A stretch of 64,000 nucleotides of DNA, from the NCBI RefSeq assembly GCF_004011505.1, contig NZ_SAUN01000001.1, positions 9,823,501-9,887,500 on the forward strand, written 5' to 3'. The notes below the pieces were generated by a model that saw only the letters and a list, made by a program, of their open reading frames with translations, had not been told where the DNA came from and did not search any database. Numbering within the stretch: position 1 is the first letter of the stretch; each line of letters begins with the position of its first letter. A program made the position numbers and the translations under genes. This stretch comes from Nonomuraea polychroma (GTDB lineage Bacteria; Actinomycetota; Actinomycetes; Streptosporangiales; Streptosporangiaceae). Positions 8,378-16,546 of the stretch are shown here, piece after piece.

Positions 8378-8464
8378 ATGCGCATCCCCAAAACCGTGAG
8401 AGCGCTGGCGGTGGCCACGATCGTGGTGGCCGTCGCCCTGGGGTGCCTGGCCCAGGTGTTCTGA
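8378..8464 (+). CDS. 28-aa single-pass membrane microprotein
   Basis: ATG 8378 is preceded by GGAGGGG at a good distance. The peptide reads MRIPKTVRALAV... followed by a hydrophobic run to VF: a basic N-terminus and one transmembrane segment with a Cys. It lies 18 nt after the previous small gene, so three short genes (ohr, 55 aa, 28 aa) may share a transcript. Function unknown; such a short frame could be chance. Confidence 0.35.
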   Translation: MRIPKTVRALAVATIVVAVALGCLAQVF

Positions 8465-8625
8465 TGCGGAAGCCGCCGAGGTGCTGAGCCAGTGATCGGC
8501 ATGGAAGCGGCGCTCGACAGAGGACCACGAGAAGCCGGGCCGCAGGAGCAGAACGCGTCTTGCGGCCGGCACACCGGAGAGGACCCGGGCCGCGCCTCGC
8601 CTACGTGGGTTGGAACGCCGCCGTC

Positions 8626-8716
8626 AGGTGCTAGCACTAGCACCTGACCCTGCTAGCGCTAGCACCCCGCTAGCACCCGTTTTAGCCCGCGACCAGCAGG
8701 CTAGCGGCTAGCAGGT
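8626..8716. repeat. Cluster of GCTAGC-centred repeats
   Basis: At least five copies of a GCTAG(C) core occur in about 90 bp, including the near-palindromes AGGTGCTAGCACTAGCACCT (8627-8646) and TGCTAGCGCTAGCA (8651-8664), then CGCTAGCACC and GGCTAGCGGCTAGCAGG. The spacing and symmetry look like a multi-site operator or an iteron-type array. No gene of an obvious partner (repressor, toxin-antitoxin) lies beside it; the stretch 8465-8735 otherwise holds no recognisable gene. Confidence 0.55.
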
Positions 8717-8735
8717 CCAGACATCCGTTCACGAA

Positions 8736-9113
8736 TCAGCCGCTCAAGCGCCGACGCAGCAGGCAGAACTCGTTGCCCTCCGGATCGGCCAGGACGTACC
8801 AGGATTCCTCGCCCGTCTGACCCACGTCGGCGGGCTTGGCGCCGACAGCCAGCAGGCGCTCGAGCTCTTCATCCTGGTCACGATCGGTGGGATTCACGTC
8901 GATATGCAGCGGCAGCTTGCCGGCCTTGGGCTGGTCGCTCGGACTGAAGACGATCGTCGGCCGGAGTCCGCCGAAGCCTTCGTCCTCAGGACCGATCTCG
9001 ACGCTGCCCTCGACCCGATCGAGGACGACGTAGCCAAGCACGTCACACCAGAACGCGGCAAGGAGTTCGGGGTCTCGACAGTCGATCACCAGTTCACTGA
9101 TACGGCATGCCAT
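8736..9113 (-). CDS. VOC (glyoxalase/bleomycin-resistance fold) protein
   Basis: 125 aa from ATG 9113 (MACRISELVIDC). The beta-alpha-beta-beta-beta pattern of the VOC fold is visible: 'DPELLAAFWCDVLGYVVLD', 'KLPLHIDVNPTDRDQDEE' with the metal-binding His, and the C-terminal 'SWYVLADPEGNEFCLLRR'. Members bind small ligands, metals or drugs; the substrate here cannot be told. The long frame upstream of this ATG has no family features. Confidence 0.8.
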   Translation of the reverse strand: MACRISELVIDCRDPELLAAFWCDVLGYVVLDRVEGSVEIGPEDEGFGGLRPTIVFSPSDQPKAGKLPLHIDVNPTDRDQDEELERLLAVGAKPADVGQTGEESWYVLADPEGNEFCLLRRRLSG

Positions 9114-9227
9114 GCGGTTCCCGGTACCCGCCTCGGGGCTCGCCCATGCGCCAGGACCAGCTTTGGTCCGTACGGCTGGACATCGGGTCAAGCCCATGCG
9201 CGCCTCCAATGCCGTCTCAGGGTTTGG

Positions 9228-9422
9228 ATGACCCAGGTCATCGACGCGCTGTGCAAGGAGCGGGGCGGTGAGAAGCACCATCGTGCGGTCGCGGCCGCCT
9301 ACCTGCGCGGCATGTCCACTCAGGAGTCGGCCGCCGCGCGGCTGGGGCTGCCGTTCACCACGTATCGCAGGCATCTTGCCGGCGGGGTGGAGCGGATCTG
9401 CCCGACCTCCCGGGTGGAGTAG
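9228..9422 (+). pseudogene. C-terminal fragment of a large ATP-binding protein
   Basis: The segment contains 'KHHRAVAAAYLRGMSTQESAAARLGLPFTTYRRHLAGGVERI', which matches from memory the extreme C-terminus of large actinomycete ATP-binding/regulatory proteins (pattern 'TQExAAxxLGLPFSTYRRHLxxGVxRI'). The rest of that protein is absent. Lower probability: a genuine 64-aa HTH protein. Confidence 0.5.
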
Positions 9423-9463
9423 CGGCCCGACGCGTACGGGGGCGTCATCGTACGCGGGAGCGG

Positions 9464-10585
9464 TCATTGAATGGAACGGGCGAGGCGTACATGCACGGTG
9501 AGGCCGCCGCCGGGATTGGCGGTCGCGGTGAGCGTGCCACGGTGTGCGGTGGCGACCGCGCGGACGATCGCGAGGCCGAGGCCATGCCCACCGGGCCGCC
9601 CCGCGTCGCCCTGGCGGGTCCGGCCCGTGCCGCGTGCGAAGGGCTCGAACAGCACCTCCACCCGCTCTGGGGTGACCCGCGGGCCGGTGTTGGTGACGGT
9701 GATGACGGCCTGGCGCTGGTCGGTGCCGACTTCGACCGTGGCCAGGCCGCCGGGGTGGTTGTGCCGGATCGCGTTGGCCACGAGATTGACGGCGAGCTGG
9801 CGCAGCAGGGTCGGATCGCCGTCCACCAGTACCGTGTCGAGCCGCGCGGTCACCGACACGCCACGCTCGGCAGCCTCCCTTGCCGTGATGGCGATGGCGT
9901 CGCGGGCGAAGCCGGCCAGGTCGGCGGGTGCCGTGGCGGCGACGCCGTTCTCGGCGCGGGCGAGGTCGAGCAGCGCGGTGACGATCCGCTCGCTGCGTTC
10001 GTTGACCTCGGTCAGCTCGGCGAGCAGCGTAGACGGGTCACAGGCCGACGGGTCGGCCGCGGCGAGGTCCAGGAGGGCCTGACTGGTGGCCAGCGGGGTG
10101 AGCAGTTCGTGCGAGGCGTTGGCGGCGAAGCGCCGGTGCCCCTCGAAGGCGGCCTGGAGGCGGGAGAGCATGCTGTCGAAGGTATTGGCGAGTTCCGTGA
10201 GCTCGTCGTACGGCCCTTGCAGCGAGACCCGCTCATCCAGGCTCCCGCCGGCGATCCGCCCCGCGGTGGCGGTGATCCGGCGGATGGGGGCGAGCATGCG
10301 GCCGACCACGAGCCAGCCGACGCCCGCGGCGCCCAGCGCGCACACCACCAGCGCTACCCCGGAGGCGAGCAGCAGCGTGTCGAGCACCTGCGTTCCTGCG
10401 CCGGTTGGCACCGGAGCTGTCCCGCCTGGAGACAGGGCCGGCGTAGGGGCGACGGCAGGCGTGAGCAGGTGGGACATCAGCAGGTAGACGATGGCCAGCG
10501 CGGCGGCCGTACCTGCGGTGAAGGTGGCGCAGTACAGCAGGGTGAGCCGGGCCCGGATGGTCAGGCGAGGGCGCAGGCGCATCAC
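9464..10585 (-). CDS. Two-component sensor histidine kinase
   Basis: A 373-aa membrane kinase. Two transmembrane helices (about residues 12-38 and 70-95) flank a short proline-rich extracytoplasmic segment, followed by a HAMP domain, the phosphoacceptor box 'FAANASHELLTPLATSQ', the N box 'NLVANAIRHN' and the G boxes ending 'GHGLGLAIVRAV'. It overlaps the response regulator stop by 4 nt, so the pair is coupled. The short sensor loop suggests an envelope or membrane-perturbation signal; the ligand is unknown. Confidence 0.93.
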   Translation of the reverse strand: MMRLRPRLTIRARLTLLYCATFTAGTAAALAIVYLLMSHLLTPAVAPTPALSPGGTAPVPTGAGTQVLDTLLLASGVALVVCALGAAGVGWLVVGRMLAPIRRITATAGRIAGGSLDERVSLQGPYDELTELANTFDSMLSRLQAAFEGHRRFAANASHELLTPLATSQALLDLAAADPSACDPSTLLAELTEVNERSERIVTALLDLARAENGVAATAPADLAGFARDAIAITAREAAERGVSVTARLDTVLVDGDPTLLRQLAVNLVANAIRHNHPGGLATVEVGTDQRQAVITVTNTGPRVTPERVEVLFEPFARGTGRTRQGDAGRPGGHGLGLAIVRAVATAHRGTLTATANPGGGLTVHVRLARSIQ

Positions 10586-11241
10586 GGCGCCAGCCGGTAG
10601 CCGGAGCCGATCTCGGTGTGGATCGCGGGCGGGTCACCGAGCTTGCGCCGCAGCGAGTGCACGGTGATCCGCACCGCATTGGTGAAGGGGTCGGCGTGTT
10701 CGTCCCATGCCTTCTCCAGCAGGTGCTCGGAGCTGACCACGCCGCCCTGGGCGACGAGCAGGATCTCCAGCACGGCGAACTCCTTGCGGGTCAGCCGGAT
10801 CTCACGGCCGTCACGGCTGACGCGCTGGGTGTGCGGGTCGAGCCGTATCCCGGCGCCGGTCAGCACCGGCGGGCGGGTCTGGGCCGGGCGCCGGTGCAGC
10901 GCCCGCACCCTCGCGACCAGCTCGGGAAGCCGGAACGGCTTGGTCAGGTAGTCATCGGCGCCCAGGCCGAGCCCGCTGACGGTGTCGTCGAGCGTCCGCG
11001 CCGCGGTCAGCATCAGGATGCGGCATGCCGCACCGCTCTCGACCAGTCTCCGGCACACCTCGTCACCGTGCACGAGGGGCAGGTCGCGGTCCAGAATCAG
11101 CACGTCGTACGCGGTGACGGCGAGCCGCTCCAGCGCCGCGGCTCCGTCGGGAGCCAGGTCCACCGCCATGGCCTCGCGACGCAGGCCCGCCATCAGGGTC
11201 CGCGCCAGCAGTGCTTCGTCCTCGGCAATCAAAACCCGCAC
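10582..11241 (-). CDS. OmpR-family response regulator
   Basis: 219 aa from GTG 11241 (VRVLIAEDEALLARTL), chosen because the receiver fold starts exactly there and GAAGGGAG precedes it. Phospho-acceptor Asp is in 'VLILDRDLPLVHG', the switch residues are in 'LMLTA' and 'LTKPF', and the C-terminal winged helix ends 'VRITVHSLRRKLGDPP...GSGYRL'. It forms a unit with the kinase downstream and is divergent from a small exported peptide gene, which is its most likely local target. Confidence 0.93.
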   Translation of the reverse strand: MRVLIAEDEALLARTLMAGLRREAMAVDLAPDGAAALERLAVTAYDVLILDRDLPLVHGDEVCRRLVESGAACRILMLTAARTLDDTVSGLGLGADDYLTKPFRLPELVARVRALHRRPAQTRPPVLTGAGIRLDPHTQRVSRDGREIRLTRKEFAVLEILLVAQGGVVSSEHLLEKAWDEHADPFTNAVRITVHSLRRKLGDPPAIHTEIGSGYRLAP

Positions 11242-11412
11242 CGGCCCACTCCCTTCACCGTGCCCGTCACTTCTGCGGCCCATCCTGGCCGAAGCGGTGT
11301 TTGGCCGGCGTTCGCTCGCGGACCGCGTCGATGACCCGGTTTCCAAACCTTGGCCGAATGCCTCTGCTGGCTCAATGGGCGGTGCTCGGACACCGACGAA
11401 CAGGAGAAGTGA

Positions 11413-11643
11413 ATGAAAGCACGACTCAAGCCGGCGGCAGTGATCGCTGTCCTGGTCCTGGGCGGGCTCACCGCTGCCGGGGTGGCGTACGCCTCGGCGG
11501 GCAACGGCAGCACTTGCGGGGCGCCCGGCCCGCTGACGTCGGCGGTCGGGCCGAACCCCGCCCCAGCCGCCGACGACGGAAAGCAGGAGCCTGGCGACGG
11601 CCCGCTGTGCGTGCCGGCCGTCCCGGCGGTCCCGGCGAAATGA
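11413..11643 (+). CDS. Small secreted protein next to a two-component system
   Basis: 76 aa, ATG 11413 after AGGAGAAG. A signal peptide (MKARLKPAAVIAVLVLGG... to 'VAYASA') is followed by a mature part of about 45 residues with two Cys (STCGAPG; GPLCVPA), Pro-rich and disordered in look. The gene is divergent from the response regulator (about 170 bp between starts), so it is a candidate output or signalling accessory of that system. A strong hairpin follows the stop. Function unknown. Confidence 0.72.
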   Translation: MKARLKPAAVIAVLVLGGLTAAGVAYASAGNGSTCGAPGPLTSAVGPNPAPAADDGKQEPGDGPLCVPAVPAVPAK

Positions 11644-11648
11644 CCGAA

Positions 11649-11678
11649 CGCGCCCGCGCACGGAGGTGCGCGGGCGCG
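11649..11678 (+). terminator. Strong hairpin after the small secreted protein
   Basis: Perfect 13-bp inverted repeat CGCGCCCGCGCAC / GTGCGCGGGCGCG with a GGAG tetraloop, beginning 6 nt after the stop codon. No T tract follows, as is common in actinomycete terminators. Its position at the end of a one-gene unit supports a terminator role. Confidence 0.7.
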
Positions 11679-11986
11679 TGCCTGCCCGAGGACACCCGCA
11701 CCGTCCGACGGACCACCACCCGACCCGTCCGCAGCATCAATGCCGCCCGACCCCGCAAGGTCGGTCATGTTTCCTAGCGCATCCGCCAAACATGTCGTGG
11801 GACAGAAACGTCAACTATCTCTCGGGACTACACACCCGTGCTCGACCCCGTGCTCGACTCGGGGGTCTGCGATGCACGAGAACCGGCCAGTTCAGCGAAA
11901 AATCCGGTCGACAGGCGAGCCCGAGGTGCACTGTGATGAGTGCCAGCCGCCCGCTGCATGGAGCGAGCCGACCGGAGGAACTGCTC

Positions 11987-12886
11987 TTGGCAACCACGAG
12001 AACCGCGGACACCCGTCCCCCGATCAATACCGCACTGGTCAGGGACCTGGTCGATACGCAGTTCCCGCAGTGGGCCGAGTTGCCCTTGGAACTGCTCGAG
12101 CCCGCCGGCTCGGACCATGTGATCTACCGGCTGGGCGAGGAACTGTCCGTCCGGCTGCCCCGCCACGCCGGCGCCATCGGACAGGCTGAGAAGGAATATG
12201 AGTGGCTGCCCCGGCTCGCCCCACAACTACCGCTGACCATCCCGGTACCAATGGGAGTGGGTGAGCCCGACTTCGGCTATCCGTGGCGGTGGGCAGTGTC
12301 CCGCTGGCTGGAGGGCGAGGTGGCGACAGTCGAGGCGCTCGCCGACTCGTCCGGGGCGGCCGTCGAACTGGCGGAGTTCCTGACCGCCCTTCAGCGGTTC
12401 GCGCCCGAAGACATCCCGGCGGAGGAGACCCGCTACGAGCTCACGGCCCCACCGTTGGCGGACCGGGATCAGGCGACGCGGGCCGCCATCGCGGAAGTCG
12501 ACGGCGCGTTCGACACCGCGGCGATGACCGAGTTGTGGAACGCGGCATTGAGCGCCCCCGCATGGGATCGCCCTCCGGCCTGGTTCCATGGCGACTTCCA
12601 CACCGGCAATCTGCTGACCGTCGACGGCCGCCTCAGTGCGGTCATCGATTTCGGCGGGCTCGGCATCGGTGACCCAGCCTGCGACCTGACCATCGCCTTC
12701 ACCCTGATGTCGGCCGAGAGCCGGGCCGCCTTCCGCGCCGCGCTCGGCGTGGACGACGCCACCTGGACCCGGGGCCGCGGCTGGGCCTTGGCCACCGGCC
12801 TGAACGCCTACATTTCCTACGCCGCCGTCAATCCCCGGGTCGCCGCGCAGACCACCCGTCAGATCACCGAGGCCCTCATCGGCTAG
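11987..12886 (+). CDS. Aminoglycoside phosphotransferase-family kinase
   Basis: A protein-kinase-like fold enzyme of about 299 aa. TTG 11987 is preferred because GGAGG lies 8 nt upstream; ATG 11936 gives 17 extra residues. Visible are the N-lobe 'YRLGEELSVRLPRHAG', the catalytic loop 'WFHGDFHTGNLL' and the metal-binding 'VIDFGGLGIGDPACDL'. Members phosphorylate aminoglycosides, macrolides or metabolites such as homoserine or choline; the substrate cannot be decided. It stands alone with no resistance neighbours. Confidence 0.82.
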   Translation: MATTRTADTRPPINTALVRDLVDTQFPQWAELPLELLEPAGSDHVIYRLGEELSVRLPRHAGAIGQAEKEYEWLPRLAPQLPLTIPVPMGVGEPDFGYPWRWAVSRWLEGEVATVEALADSSGAAVELAEFLTALQRFAPEDIPAEETRYELTAPPLADRDQATRAAIAEVDGAFDTAAMTELWNAALSAPAWDRPPAWFHGDFHTGNLLTVDGRLSAVIDFGGLGIGDPACDLTIAFTLMSAESRAAFRAALGVDDATWTRGRGWALATGLNAYISYAAVNPRVAAQTTRQITEALIG

Positions 12887-13012
12887 GCACTCCATCGGCA
12901 ATCGCACCCTCCATTGCGTCGCAGAGCCGATCCGAACGTCGCAAGGTCTCTCGCAAAGTAAGTCCGGAACTCGCAACGTTCACGCGGACAGGACAAGAAA
13001 GCACACGGGGTT

Positions 13013-13657
13013 TCAGCGCCGTGCCGCCAGCTCGTCCAGCCCGTTGCCTGGGTGAGCCTCGCCCAGCACCACGAGAGCCTCCATCAGAGCGTGGTACAAC
13101 TTGCGGTGGTCCCAGTGCCGGGGGACGAGCGTGCCGCCCTTACGCAGCTGGTCGGTGAGCGCGGCCGGGTGCTCGACCCAGTCGTGGGCGGTACTCGGCG
13201 GCCGCCGCGGCGCTGGGTGACCTCGGCCAGGCCCGCGCGTTCCAGTTCCCGGAGCCTGCGCCGGCCGGTATCGGCCGAGGCGCCCAGCAAGCCGCCCCGG
13301 TGGCCGGCGGAGGCCTTCAGCTGGTCAGCCTTGCGCTGGTTGGCCAGCACCAGCGCGTACAACCGCCACGCGGCCGGGGAAATGCGCTGATCGGATGTGA
13401 GGGAGGCCGACAGCAGATCCGCCCGGGCCGCTGGCCAACAGCTGGCGGCGTGCGCCATCCAAGGTCTTCTCGTTAACGCCCAGCGCGTCGGCAACCCAGC
13501 AGCGCCGCGCGTACGCCGGAGCTCGCCCGCCGCCCAGGGCGTGGGGCATCAGCGTCTCGTACATCGCCCACGCGGCTACCGCCAGGGCACTGGGCGAAGG
13601 CGAGCGCAGCAGCGAATCGAGCACCAGAGCCTTCGACGCGCTCACGGAGATCTTCAT
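13013..13657 (-). pseudogene. Winged-helix DNA-binding protein gene broken by frameshifts
   Basis: Three minus-strand frames must be joined: 'MKISVSASKALVLDSLLRSPSPSALAV...' (from 13657), then 'QRISPAAWRLYALVLANQRKADQLK...RRRLRELERAGLAEV', a winged-helix-like segment, and finally 'KLYHALMEALVVLGEAHPGNGLDELAARR' ending at 13013. The parts are collinear, so the ancestral gene was about 210 aa and has taken at least two indels. Its role may have been mobile-element or replication control; that is a guess. Confidence 0.5.
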
Positions 13658-13769
13658 CGACTCCTACCGGCCGACACCTTTGGCGTCTTTGGCTGGAAAG
13701 CCAGGAACACTCCGTGCTGTGGACGGGGCCCGCCGACATCGTCGAGCGCTTCCTGGCCGTCCCGGCCTC

Positions 13770-13955
13770 CGGCGTCCACGAACGGGAAGAGCAACTGCGC
13801 GCCGGTGTCGTCCAGCGGGGCGAAGCCCACCTCGTCTATCACGAGGTCGTCGCGGAGCAGGTTCTCGATCACGCGGCCGACGGAGTTGTCGGCCAGACCC
13901 CGATAGAGCGCGTCTCAACCAGGTCGGCCGCGGTGAAGTAGCGCACCTTGTAACG
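13770..13955 (-). pseudogene. IstB-like ATPase fragment (IS21 family)
   Basis: Two overlapping frames give 'VRYFTAADLVET' and 'VIENLLRDDLVIDEVGFAPLDDTGAQLLFPFVDAG'. These are the Walker B-containing middle of IS21 helper ATPases (expected 'DLVIVDEVGFAPLDDTGAQLLF'), with one Val missing and frameshifts. Neither end of an IS21 element is present. The surrounding 13.95-14.35 kb shows no gene I can name. Confidence 0.6.
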
Positions 13956-14395
13956 ACAACACCGACAGCCAGAAGTGGTTCCACCCCACCGCGGGGTCAG
14001 GTCCTGGCGGCACTCTGCCGACCAAGAACGTCGCCACCCTCCGGCACCTTGGGCAGAGCCAGTCGTCCCAAGCCACCGCGCTGTCGCTGTTCGGGCCGAT
14101 CGGCGTGCACTTCTGGGCCAAGCGCACCGCCTGAGCCACCGGGATGACCACGCGCAGGGCCCGGCACCGCGAAATACGACCTTGATGCGCGACGCATCCG
14201 GCGCAAACCGATCCTCGGCGGCCTCATCAACGAGCACACCCGCGCGGCTTGAGTCAGCAGAGAAGCCCAGGCCAGTGCACGATCCTATTTTCGAGGGGGA
14301 CCGCATGACTTTGTCGAGCGCAGCCACGTCCCCGAGCCGGAGGGGAAAGCCTTGCCCACCGCGTCCTGAGCCGGGCCGGCCGCTGGGTGGGACGG

Positions 14396-16258
14396 CTACC
14401 TGGCTGCGGCGGCCTCGCTCATGATCACCTTCTGTGGGATCCGAGCTGTCGCGAGCGCGACCCAGGCGCTGTCGTCGACGAACACGAGGCCGTCCCGGAG
14501 CGCGTCGCGCAGCCACGCCTCGACAGCGGCGGCGCCGACGTCATGGCCCAGCTCCCCCAGGTGGGAGCACAGCCCGTTGACCGTGCGGCGTCGGCGCAGT
14601 CCCCGGTAGGCGTTGGCCCGCCAGCCGGTCAACCGGTGCCGGGCCCCCGGCCATCCCGCGCGATGGTCGGTGATCAAGATCTCGGCGCCGTCGTCCTCGG
14701 CGACCAGCGAGGAGTGCGGGTAGTCGCGCCGCCACCGGCGGAGCGCGGCCATGAGGTCCGCCACGACGTCCTCGCCGATCCCGGCGTCGTCGCAGTCGAA
14801 GAAGTAGACGAGGTCGGCGAGCTCGCTCTCGGGGAGGTCATAGATGTCGCGGTAGAAGGCGGCGGGCTCGCGGCGGGCGAAGCCCAGCTCGGGACGCTCG
14901 AAGTAGGGACTGTAGCGTTCGAGGATGATGCGCTGGGAGTACGAGGGCGGCTGCAGGTGGACCAGCGCCGGGATCTGGTCGATCACGTTGAGGTAGTCCT
15001 CGGGCCGCTCCCCGGGGAAGCCGTACAGGTAGTTCCACTCGCAGGTGACGTGGTTGTCCTCGCAGTCGCGGAGGAGCCGGACGTTGGTCACGCCGTCCAC
15101 CCCCTTGTCCATGAGGCCGAGCACCCTGCCGCTCAGGCTCTCGATCCCGGGCTGGAGCAGGACGATCCCGGCCTCGGCGAGCGCCGCGATCTGATCGCCG
15201 CGCAGGTTGGACTTGATCTCGTAGAAGACTCGCAGGTCCCAGTCGGCCTCGGCCATGCGGGGGAGCAGGGTCTTCAGGTAACCCATGTCGAGGATGTTGT
15301 CGACGGTGATCACGTCGAGGATCTGGTGGCGTTCCACCAGGGTGCTCAGCTCCGTCCAGAACTGTTCGGCGGACTTGCTGCGGAACCGCATGAGCGATCC
15401 GTTGAGGCCGCAGAACGTGCAGTGGTGCTTCTCGCCCCACCAGCAGCCGCGCGAGCTCTCGACGACCAGTTCCGGCGTGAGGTACTCGCGCAGCGGCGAG
15501 CGTTCGAACGCGTCCTGCCAGGCGGTGTAGTCAGGGATGGGGATCAGGCCGGGAGGCACGCTGTGCGCCGGCTGGACGTTGGCCACGGAGCGGTCGCCGT
15601 CCCACCAGCAGACGCCGGGGATGTCGGCGAAGTCTCCGCGCAGGGCGTCCTCGCCGAGCCGGGTGAGCAGGGCCGGGAACACCTGTTCCGCCTCGCCGCG
15701 GACGACCAGGTCGACGAACCGGTGGTTGCGGTGCAGGGCGGCGCCCATCGGCCCGTCGCAGTTGGCGCCGCCGAACACGACGGTCACCTCGGGCCGCAGA
15801 CCCTTGATCCGGCGGGCGAGCGCGAGGCTGGCCGCGTTCTGCATGAAGGTGGTGGAGAACCCGACCACGTCAGGGCCGGACGCCAGGATCTCGGCCGCCA
15901 CCTCCTCGACGAATCCGGTGGTGAGCTCGTGCATCCGCAGGATGCCTGCGGCGTCGAAGTTGTACGTCGCAGCGACGCGCTCCAGCGCGTCCGCGCCCCG
16001 GCCCGGGTCGTCGTACAGGCATCCGGCGAAGATCAGGTCTCCCAGGCCATGGAAGACCCCGGTGTCGGCGATCTCGGTGTAGTACGACGGCGGCGTCGCG
16101 TCGGCCGCGAACAGGTGCTCCGCCCAGCGCACGCCGCCGTGGTATTCGGTGACCTCGACTTCCGGGCAGTCCCGCGCGACCAGGCCGTGGAGCAGCCCGA
16201 GGGGCAGCGAGGGCCGGTTGATCGCCTGCCAGGGCATCGCCGCGAGTGTCAGCCGCAT
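14396..16258 (-). CDS. B12-binding radical SAM RiPP C-methyltransferase (rSAM_ocin_1-like)
   Basis: 620 aa. Residues about 1-200 form a cobalamin-binding-like Rossmann domain ('DVVGFSTTFMQNAASLALARRI', 'VVFGGANCDGPMG', 'VVRGEAEQVFPAL'). The radical SAM core carries the unusual Fe-S motif C272-x7-C280-x2-C283 within 'ESSRGCWWGEKHHCTFCGLNG'. This C-x7-C-x2-C motif is known for B12-radical SAM RiPP methyltransferases such as the polytheonamide enzymes PoyB/PoyC. Predicted role: C-methylation at unactivated carbons of the peptide encoded just upstream. It is the last gene of a four-gene minus-strand operon and is preceded by GGAG about 10 nt before ATG 16258. Confidence 0.88.
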   Translation of the reverse strand: MRLTLAAMPWQAINRPSLPLGLLHGLVARDCPEVEVTEYHGGVRWAEHLFAADATPPSYYTEIADTGVFHGLGDLIFAGCLYDDPGRGADALERVAATYNFDAAGILRMHELTTGFVEEVAAEILASGPDVVGFSTTFMQNAASLALARRIKGLRPEVTVVFGGANCDGPMGAALHRNHRFVDLVVRGEAEQVFPALLTRLGEDALRGDFADIPGVCWWDGDRSVANVQPAHSVPPGLIPIPDYTAWQDAFERSPLREYLTPELVVESSRGCWWGEKHHCTFCGLNGSLMRFRSKSAEQFWTELSTLVERHQILDVITVDNILDMGYLKTLLPRMAEADWDLRVFYEIKSNLRGDQIAALAEAGIVLLQPGIESLSGRVLGLMDKGVDGVTNVRLLRDCEDNHVTCEWNYLYGFPGERPEDYLNVIDQIPALVHLQPPSYSQRIILERYSPYFERPELGFARREPAAFYRDIYDLPESELADLVYFFDCDDAGIGEDVVADLMAALRRWRRDYPHSSLVAEDDGAEILITDHRAGWPGARHRLTGWRANAYRGLRRRRTVNGLCSHLGELGHDVGAAAVEAWLRDALRDGLVFVDDSAWVALATARIPQKVIMSEAAAAR

Positions 16259-16351
16259 CTTGCGTCCGCTCCATTCGACACGAAGGTGGTCCGGTGGCGC
16301 GCCGGGCGCCGGGCGCCGGGCGCCGGTCAGCCGGGGAGGCCGGTCGAGGGA

Positions 16352-16388
16352 GCGAGAAGGCCGGTCCGCGCCTCGGTGGCCTTCTCGC
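16352..16388 (-). terminator. Stem-loop between precursor and radical SAM gene (possible attenuator)
   Basis: Perfect 11-bp inverted repeat GCGAGAAGGCC (16352-16362) / GGCCTTCTCGC (16378-16388), 15-nt loop, starting 15 nt after the precursor stop codon. No T run follows. In peptide operons a hairpin here can raise precursor mRNA over enzyme mRNA by attenuation or 3'-end protection. A tandem GGGCGCC repeat (about 16303-16328) lies just beyond. Confidence 0.55.
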
Positions 16389-16402
16389 CGTCACCTCGTC
16401 GT

Positions 16403-16546
16403 TCAGTCGGTACCGCGCGCCCGACGTTCCGAGACGGCCTCACCCGCGGGGGCCGCGTCCTTCCGGGCCTGACCCATGGTGATCCGCACCGAACGGCAGT
16501 ACTTGGACGGCCGGATGCGGGTCTTCTTCAGAGTGGTGGCAATCAT
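16403..16546 (-). CDS. Putative RiPP precursor peptide (47 aa)
   Basis: ATG 16546 overlaps the methyltransferase stop as ATGA and has a perfect Shine-Dalgarno, AAGGAGGTGA, 4 nt upstream, the best ribosome site in the region. The peptide starts MIATTLKKTRIRPSKYCRSV and ends in an Ala/Gly/Arg-rich tail (RRARGTD). It is highly basic, with a single Cys (C17) next to Tyr16, and Thr/Ile/Val residues that could be methylated. It sits between two predicted maturation enzymes, which is the main reason to call it a substrate. I do not recognise a named precursor family. Core position is unknown; residues 9-25 are the most patterned. Confidence 0.72.
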   Translation of the reverse strand: MIATTLKKTRIRPSKYCRSVRITMGQARKDAAPAGEAVSERRARGTD

